In this document: positions 59,284-64,000 of the stretch, in pieces
Numbering within the stretch: the first letter of the stretch is position 1
Layout: each line of letters opens with the position of its first letter
Made by a program: the position numbers and the translations under genes
Assembly (NCBI RefSeq): GCF_000519205.1
Contig: NZ_JAFB01000015.1
Span: forward strand, 1-64,000
DNA length: 64,000 nt
Direction: 5' to 3'
Source of the DNA: Amycolatopsis taiwanensis DSM 45107
GTDB lineage: Bacteria; Actinomycetota; Actinomycetes; Mycobacteriales; Pseudonocardiaceae
The notes under the pieces: generated by a model
Told to the model about the DNA's origin: nothing
Database searches by the model: none
What the model saw: only the letters and a program-made list of their open reading frames with translations

Positions 59284-59622
59284 TCAGCCCGGGCCGCCGA
59301 AGCTGATCTCATTGCCATCCGCGTCTCGGTAGATCACCTTGGTCGCGCCGCCGTCGTACGTCTCGCGTTTCGCGGGCTCGATGCCCCGCCGGGAGATCTC
59401 GGCGACTCGTTCGTCGAGGTCGTCGACGAACGAAAGCACCAGGGCGTTCCCCGCCCGTTCCGGGTCCTCCACGATGTAGACGTAGCGATGCTCGGCCACC
59501 TCCCACACCGCCTCGGTGTCGTTCGGCAGAAACGACGGGCGCCCGCCGAAGAACCGCTCGTACCACGGCAGCGCCGCGGCGAAGTCGGTCACGGGGATGC
59601 CGGCGAAGAGGTCCAGCGCCAC
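59284..59622 (-). CDS. VOC family protein
   Basis: A 112-residue glyoxalase-like protein: LFAGIPVTDFAAALPWYERF, EHRYVYIVEDPERAGNALVL, ETYDGGATKVIYRDADGNEISFGGP. GTG 59622 was chosen because GGAGG is four bases upstream; the frame extends back to TTG 59655. Substrate unknown. Lies between dnaX and the amidase in the opposite direction to dnaX. Confidence 0.8.
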   Translation of the reverse strand: MALDLFAGIPVTDFAAALPWYERFFGGRPSFLPNDTEAVWEVAEHRYVYIVEDPERAGNALVLSFVDDLDERVAEISRRGIEPAKRETYDGGATKVIYRDADGNEISFGGPG

Positions 59623-59746
59623 GTTGCCTCCAAATGCGGTCGATGTGTTGTCCAAACTGACGTCGGCAGCGTCGAAGATTCATCGTTGTCCGGCTTGCCA
59701 TGACCTGACCCAAAGCTGTCCGGGCGGCATCACTTGCGGGACAGCG

Positions 59747-60568
59747 TCAAGACAGGTACGCGAGGATGCCGTCGGCGATCGCATCCGCGTACCGCTGGCG
59801 ACCGTCCGATGTGGACATCAGCGCGGCTTCGGCCGGGTCACGCATGTTGCCGCATTCGATCAGCGCGGCCGGCCGCTCCGACAGGTTGAGCCCGGCGAGG
59901 TCGTTGCGGGGTGCCAGACCGTCGCGGCCCAGATAGTTCGACACGTCGAAGCCGGCCGCGCGAAGCCGGTCGCGCAGGGTGCTCGCCAGGGAGGTCGACG
60001 GCTGCCCTTGGGCGGCGTTCAGCGGCGGAGCCGAATAGGCGACGTGAAAGCCGTGCGCTCCGGCCGAATTCGAGCCGTCCGCGTGGATGGACACGACGGC
60101 TGCCGCTTCGGTCCGATTGCCTGTCGCGGCCCGCTCGTCGACGCACGGGCCGACGCCGGTGTCATCGGCCCGCGTGTACACGACGGAGATGCCCTTCGCC
60201 GACAGGTCCGCGCCGACCCGCTGCGCCACGTCCCAGTTGAAGGCGTGTTCGCCGTACCCGGCGTTGGTCGCGGTCCCGGTGGTGTTGCACGGTTTCGTCT
60301 GCCCACGGCCGGCCGGCACGAGCCGGTTGATCGCCTTCGGATCGCGCGCGTTTCCGCCGTTGTGTCCCGGGTCGAGGACCACGACACGGGCCGGTGACGC
60401 CGGTGCCGGCCGGCTGGGCGGTGACGCCGAGGTCGTGCTGGCCGGAGGCGCCTCGCTCGGTGCTGGGCGGGGTCCGCCGGGCGAGGCTTGGTCGGTGCGG
60501 CACCCGGTGAGCACCATCGAACCCAGGAGAATCACAAACAGGACACGCCACCTTCGCACGGCGAACAC
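59747..60568 (-). CDS. N-acetylmuramoyl-L-alanine amidase lipoprotein (Rv3717-like)
   Basis: A 273-residue lipoprotein: signal with lipobox LTGC (Cys23), Pro/Ser linker to about 60, then an Amidase_3 domain. Zinc ligands are visible in [14 protein letters not shown] and SIHADGSN, with catalytic Glu in IECGNMRD. Two Cys (KPCNTT and GPCVDE) may pair. It cleaves the amide between muramic acid and stem peptide. The position beside ybaB-recR matches Rv3717 in mycobacteria. Confidence 0.9.
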   Translation of the reverse strand: MFAVRRWRVLFVILLGSMVLTGCRTDQASPGGPRPAPSEAPPASTTSASPPSRPAPASPARVVVLDPGHNGGNARDPKAINRLVPAGRGQTKPCNTTGTATNAGYGEHAFNWDVAQRVGADLSAKGISVVYTRADDTGVGPCVDERAATGNRTEAAAVVSIHADGSNSAGAHGFHVAYSAPPLNAAQGQPSTSLASTLRDRLRAAGFDVSNYLGRDGLAPRNDLAGLNLSERPAALIECGNMRDPAEAALMSTSDGRQRYADAIADGILAYLS

Positions 60569-60635
60569 GGTGCCACAGCCGGGCGAGATACGCTGGGGCC
60601 GGAGCGGAATCCCTCAAGGATCGGAAAAAGCAATC

Positions 60636-60998
60636 ATGGTCCAGCCCGGTGGTGGAATGCCCGACATGCAGGCGATCCTGCAGCAGGCGCAGCAGATGCA
60701 GCAGCAACTCGTGGCCGCGCAGCAGGAGCTGGCGCAAGCCGAGGTGACCGGCACCGCCGGCGGTGGCCTGGTGACCGCGACCGTGAGCGGCAGCCTCGAG
60801 CTCAAGAGCCTGTCGATCGACCCCAAGGTGGTCGATCCCGAGGACGTCGAAACGCTGGCCGACCTCGTCGTCGCCGCGGTCCGCGACGCGACGGCCAACG
60901 CCCAGAAGCTCACCGAGGAAAAGCTCGGCCCGGTGGCCGGCGCGCTCGGCGGCGGCATGCCCGGTCTCGGCGACCTCGGGCTGCCCGGACTCGGCTGA
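60636..60998 (+). CDS. ybaB: YbaB/EbfC nucleoid-associated protein
   Basis: A 120-residue DNA-binding protein: [20 protein letters not shown] helix, [28 protein letters not shown], and [20 protein letters not shown], ending in a Gly-rich tail. It forms dimers that bind DNA without strict sequence specificity. It precedes recR, the normal order; a GC hairpin at 60997-61021 lies between. Confidence 0.95.
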   Translation: MVQPGGGMPDMQAILQQAQQMQQQLVAAQQELAQAEVTGTAGGGLVTATVSGSLELKSLSIDPKVVDPEDVETLADLVVAAVRDATANAQKLTEEKLGPVAGALGGGMPGLGDLGLPGLG

Positions 60999-61021
60999 GC
61001 CCGCCACGGCGGGGCGGGCTC
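60997..61021. terminator. Hairpin between ybaB and recR
   Basis: GAGCCCGCC pairs with GGCGGGCTC. It begins at the ybaB stop, lacks a U-tract and may attenuate rather than end transcription into recR. Confidence 0.4.
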
Positions 61022-61046
61022 TGAACAATACTGACGGGATACAGGC

Positions 61047-61643
61047 TTGTACGAGGGTGTTGTCCAGGACCTCATCGACGAGCTCGGGCGTCTGCCGGGC
61101 ATCGGCCCGAAGAGCGCGCAGCGCATCGCGTTCCATCTGCTGACCGCCGATCACGCGGACATCGCGCGGCTGCAGGAGGTGCTCGGCAAGGTCCGCGAGG
61201 GCGTGCAGTTCTGTGAGGTCTGCGGCAACGTGTCCGAGCAGCAGCAGTGCCGGATCTGCCGGGACACCCGGCGCGACACGACCGTCATCTGTGTGGTCGA
61301 GGAGCCGAAGGACGTGCTCGCGGTGGAGCGCACGCGCGAGTTCAAGGGGCGTTACCACGTGCTCGGCGGTGCGCTCGATCCGCTGTCCGGCATCGGGCCC
61401 GATCAGCTCCGCATTCGTGAACTGCTGGCCAGGATCGGCGGCGCAGAGGTCACCGAGGTGATCATCGCGACGGATCCGAACACCGAAGGTGAGGCCACGG
61501 CCACCTATCTCGTGCGCATGCTGCGGGACTTCCCGGGCCTGACCGTCACCCGCCTCGCGTCGGGGCTGCCCATGGGTGGCGATCTCGAGTTCGCCGACGA
61601 GCTCACGCTCGGCCGCGCCCTGTCCGGTCGCCGGACGCTCTGA
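61047..61643 (+). CDS. recR: Recombination mediator RecR
   Basis: A 198-residue protein of normal length: [20 protein letters not shown] (HhH), the zinc finger [16 protein letters not shown], and the Toprim domain [14 protein letters not shown] with [20 protein letters not shown]. It helps RecO load RecA at gaps. TTG 61047 start. Confidence 0.96.
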   Translation: MYEGVVQDLIDELGRLPGIGPKSAQRIAFHLLTADHADIARLQEVLGKVREGVQFCEVCGNVSEQQQCRICRDTRRDTTVICVVEEPKDVLAVERTREFKGRYHVLGGALDPLSGIGPDQLRIRELLARIGGAEVTEVIIATDPNTEGEATATYLVRMLRDFPGLTVTRLASGLPMGGDLEFADELTLGRALSGRRTL

Positions 61644-61851
61644 AACTTACCGGGCGGTACGTTCGCCCATTCGGCGTAGCGCCCTGCCGCCGAATCGCCG
61701 TATTTGCATACGCAGAGTTACTATTTGCCTGCCGTTCGTGTAGCCGTGCCCACTTACGTAGCGCGATCGTAACCTCGGGTGCTTTAAGCATTGGCGAAGT
61801 TCCCGCTAGTGTCGTCGATCACCAACCGCAAAGTCCTCAAGGAGTTTCACC

Positions 61852-63522
61852 ATGCTCCCGAAGCCGGTGGCCAGAATGCGCCGCGTTGCCTTGATCGGGC
61901 TCGCTGGCGCACTCGCGGTGACGATGTCGGCATGTGCGTCCCAGCGTGGCTCGGGGGGCGGTGGTGGCGCCAACGACACGTTCGTGTTCGGCGCCGCCGG
62001 TGCCCCGAAGAACTTCGACCCGATCTTCAATGACGACGGGGAGAGCTTCCGCCCGGTCCGGCAGATGTACGAAACGCTGGTCACCTACAAGGCCGGCACG
62101 ACGGAGCTGGAAGGTGACCTCGCGACCGCGTGGACCCCGAGTGACGACGCCAAGACCTGGACGTTCACTCTCCGGCAGGGCGTGAAGTTCCACGACGGCA
62201 CGCCGTTCAACGCCGCGGCGGTCTGCTTCAACTTCGACCGCTGGTACAACATGAAGGGCGCCGCCGCCCAGAGCCAGATGATCTACTACGGCGACGTCTT
62301 CGAGGGCTTCGCCCACAACGAGGGCGACACCAACGGGGACCCGGTGTACAAGTCCTGCGAGGCCAAGGACGACAACACCGCGGTGGTCCACCTGAACAAG
62401 GCCAAGGGGGCGTTCCCGGACGCGTTCGGCCTGACCTCGCTGTCCATGTCCAGCCCGGCCGCGCTGAAGCAGTACGACGCGGACGCGGTGACGCAGACCG
62501 GTGATTCCTTCAGCTACCCGGCCTACGCCACCCAGCATCCGACCGGCACCGGGCCGTACAAGTTCGAGAGCTTCGACAAGACCAACAACACCATCACCCT
62601 GGTGCGCAACGACGACTACTGGGGTGAGAAGGCCAAGACCGCGAAGCTGATCTTCAAGATCATTCCGGACGAGAACGCCCGGAAGCAGGAGCTGGCCGCC
62701 GGCACCATCGACGCCTACGACTTCCCGAACCCGGCCGACTACAACTCCCTCAAGCAGGCCGGGGACCAGGTGCTGATCCGGCCCGCGTTCGGCGTCACCT
62801 ACCTGGGCATCAACCAGAAGAACAACCCGAAGCTGCAGGACGTGCGGGTGCGGCAGGCGATCGAGTACGCCGTCAACAAGGACCAGCTGGTCAAGAACAA
62901 GATGCCGGAAGGCGCCTATGTGCAGGACCAGTTGCTGCCCAACAACGTTCCCGGCTTCACCGACCAGGTGGCCAAGTTCCCCTACAACCCGGACAAGGCC
63001 AAGCAGTTGCTCGCCGAAGCCGGCGCAAGCGATCTGTCGCTGAACTTCTACGTGCCCACCGAGATCAGCCGGCCGTACATGCCCAACCCGGTAGACATGG
63101 CGTCGGCGATCACCGAGGACCTCAAGGCGGTCGGCATCAAGGTCAACGTCGTGCAGGAGCCGTGGAACGGCGGCTACAAGGACGACGTGCAGAAGGCCGG
63201 CAAGCAGGACCTCCACCTGCTGGGCTGGACCGGTGACTACGCCGACCCGGGCAACTTCATCGGCACGTTCTTCGGCCGGCAGAAGCCCGAGTTCGGGTTC
63301 AACAACCCGGAGATCTTCAACGCGCTGTCCAACGCGGACGCTCAGACCACCCCCGATGGGAAGAAGAAGGCGTACGAGGAGGCCAGCGTGCTGATCTCGC
63401 AGTACATCCCGGCCGTTCCGCTCTGCTCGTCGCCGCCCGCACTCGTGGTCGCGAAGAATGTCCACGGCCTCGTCCCGTCCCCGCTGACCGACGAGCGCTT
63501 CTACACCGTCACGAAGGGCTAA
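61852..63522 (+). CDS. Peptide ABC transporter substrate-binding lipoprotein
   Basis: A 556-residue solute-binding protein of family 5. The lipobox is TMSAC (Cys28), followed by a Gly/Ser linker. The body has RQMYETLVTYKAGTTELEGD, WTFTLRQGVKFHDGTPFNAAAV (the SBP_5 signature) and AIEYAVNKDQLVKNKMPEGAY. It binds oligopeptides or similar compounds outside the membrane and gives them to the permease that follows. AAGGAG eight bases before ATG 61852. Confidence 0.95.
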   Translation: MLPKPVARMRRVALIGLAGALAVTMSACASQRGSGGGGGANDTFVFGAAGAPKNFDPIFNDDGESFRPVRQMYETLVTYKAGTTELEGDLATAWTPSDDAKTWTFTLRQGVKFHDGTPFNAAAVCFNFDRWYNMKGAAAQSQMIYYGDVFEGFAHNEGDTNGDPVYKSCEAKDDNTAVVHLNKAKGAFPDAFGLTSLSMSSPAALKQYDADAVTQTGDSFSYPAYATQHPTGTGPYKFESFDKTNNTITLVRNDDYWGEKAKTAKLIFKIIPDENARKQELAAGTIDAYDFPNPADYNSLKQAGDQVLIRPAFGVTYLGINQKNNPKLQDVRVRQAIEYAVNKDQLVKNKMPEGAYVQDQLLPNNVPGFTDQVAKFPYNPDKAKQLLAEAGASDLSLNFYVPTEISRPYMPNPVDMASAITEDLKAVGIKVNVVQEPWNGGYKDDVQKAGKQDLHLLGWTGDYADPGNFIGTFFGRQKPEFGFNNPEIFNALSNADAQTTPDGKKKAYEEASVLISQYIPAVPLCSSPPALVVAKNVHGLVPSPLTDERFYTVTKG

Positions 63523-63536
63523 TCCAGGCGCTGATT

Positions 63537-63573
63537 GCGGGAAGGTGCCCTCCTCGCGAGGGCACTTTCCCGC
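63537..63573 (+). terminator. Intra-operon hairpin after the binding protein
   Basis: 63537-63552 pairs with 63558-63573 over 16 positions, one of them G-U, with a five-base loop. It lies between the binding protein and permease genes and may stabilise the upstream part, giving more binding protein than permease. Confidence 0.65.
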
Positions 63574-63603
63574 GATTGCGCCCTACGTCAAGGGCCCCAT
63601 CAC

Positions 63604-64000
63604 ATGCTTCGATTCATCATTCGCCGCTTGCTGCAGGCGATTCCCACGTTGTTCGTGCTGTCCATCCTGGTATTCGCCTGGCTGCGCCTGCTGCCCGGCG
63701 GCCCGGCGGGCGCGCTGCTCGGTGACAAGGCGACCCCGGAAAACGTCGCCGCGTTGAACCATGTTCTCGGCCTGGATCAGAACGTGTTCGTGCAGTACTT
63801 CAAGTTCCTCGGCCGGGTGCTGACCGGCGAATTCGGAAGCTCGCTGGCCAGTGGGGACAGCGTGCTGGCCGAGATCGGCCGCCGGTTCCCCGCCACGATC
63901 GAGCTGTCGGTCTGCGCGCTGGTGCTCGCGGTCGTGTTCGGTATTCCGCTGGGCTACGTCGCCGCCCGTTATCGCGGCCGGTTCCTGGACAACGCCACGG
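63604..64000 (+). CDS. Peptide ABC transporter permease (DppB/OppB type), partial
   Basis: The first 132 codons of a permease that continues past the window. MLRFIIRRLLQAIPTLFVLS is the standard start, with membrane helix to about residue 30, then LLPGGPAGALLGDKATPENV, LDQNVFVQYFKFLGRVLTGEFGSSL and IELSVCALVLAVVFGIPLGYVAA. AAGGG lies nine bases before ATG 63604. Next genes should be DppC and the ATPases. Confidence 0.93.
   Translation, partial: MLRFIIRRLLQAIPTLFVLSILVFAWLRLLPGGPAGALLGDKATPENVAALNHVLGLDQNVFVQYFKFLGRVLTGEFGSSLASGDSVLAEIGRRFPATIELSVCALVLAVVFGIPLGYVAARYRGRFLDNAT

Overview
The window is high-GC DNA (about 70 percent by eye) with many GTG and TTG starts, dense two-strand gene packing and gene families typical of filamentous actinomycetes. 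The right end has the actinobacterial block SRP RNA - dnaX - (amidase) - ybaB - recR. A helix-turn-helix/DUF5753 gene with a DUF397 partner is also present. The 3' half of a tRNA-Phe gene, apparently used as an attachment site, recalls the Amycolatopsis element pMEA100. Together these suggest the Pseudonocardiaceae, with Amycolatopsis or a relative most likely; this is inference from gene content, not a database match.

Layout. 1-2.8 kb: an IS5-type insertion sequence with 13-bp terminal repeats abuts the 5' end of an unknown all-helical gene, followed by a 42-nt tRNA-Phe 3' fragment and hairpin. This looks like the right edge of an integrated element. 2.9-22 kb: chromosomal genes of mixed function: GNAT, VOC and flavin/pyridoxamine-fold proteins, a sirtuin, a CPBP protease, a NarL-type two-component system, a methyltransferase with an Ig-like tail, an S4 RNA-binding protein, a fatty acid desaturase, regulator/enzyme divergent pairs and an ECF sigma factor. 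22-25.9 kb: a divergent arsenic resistance island (ArsR-ArsN fusion and ArsM to the left; ArsR, Acr3 and ArsC to the right) with candidate ArsR operators. 26-29 kb: a WYL regulator and DinB gene, then four arrays of one 21-bp repeat family mixed with broken gene ends (a DUF4440 tail and a duplicated DinB tail), then the YCII/ECF42 pair. 30-38 kb: a secreted BNR-repeat protein, a TetR/membrane pair, an MBL hydrolase and an MFS/MarR pair. 38-43 kb: a PAS-GGDEF-EAL protein and a membrane Ser/Thr kinase. 43-47 kb: a MetE-like protein, IclR regulator and pobA, with a collapsed second copy of pobA downstream. 47-51 kb: an ArsR/SRPBCC pair and an operon of a frameshifted monooxygenase, FtsX-type permease, ATPase and TetR, preceded by two matching operators. 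51-56.6 kb: a Clp-N/HTH protein, gnd, the DUF5753/DUF397 locus and an HxlR/tautomerase pair. 56.7-64 kb: SRP RNA, an imperfect tandem repeat, dnaX, VOC, a lipoprotein amidase, ybaB, recR and the start of a peptide-ABC operon that leaves the window.

Most of the window is built from divergent regulator-target pairs, and many intergenic gaps carry a readable inverted-repeat operator. The least explained features are the 21-bp repeat arrays at 26-29 kb, the twin-palindrome control of the Clp-N/HTH gene, and the ~60-bp tandem repeat between the SRP RNA and dnaX.
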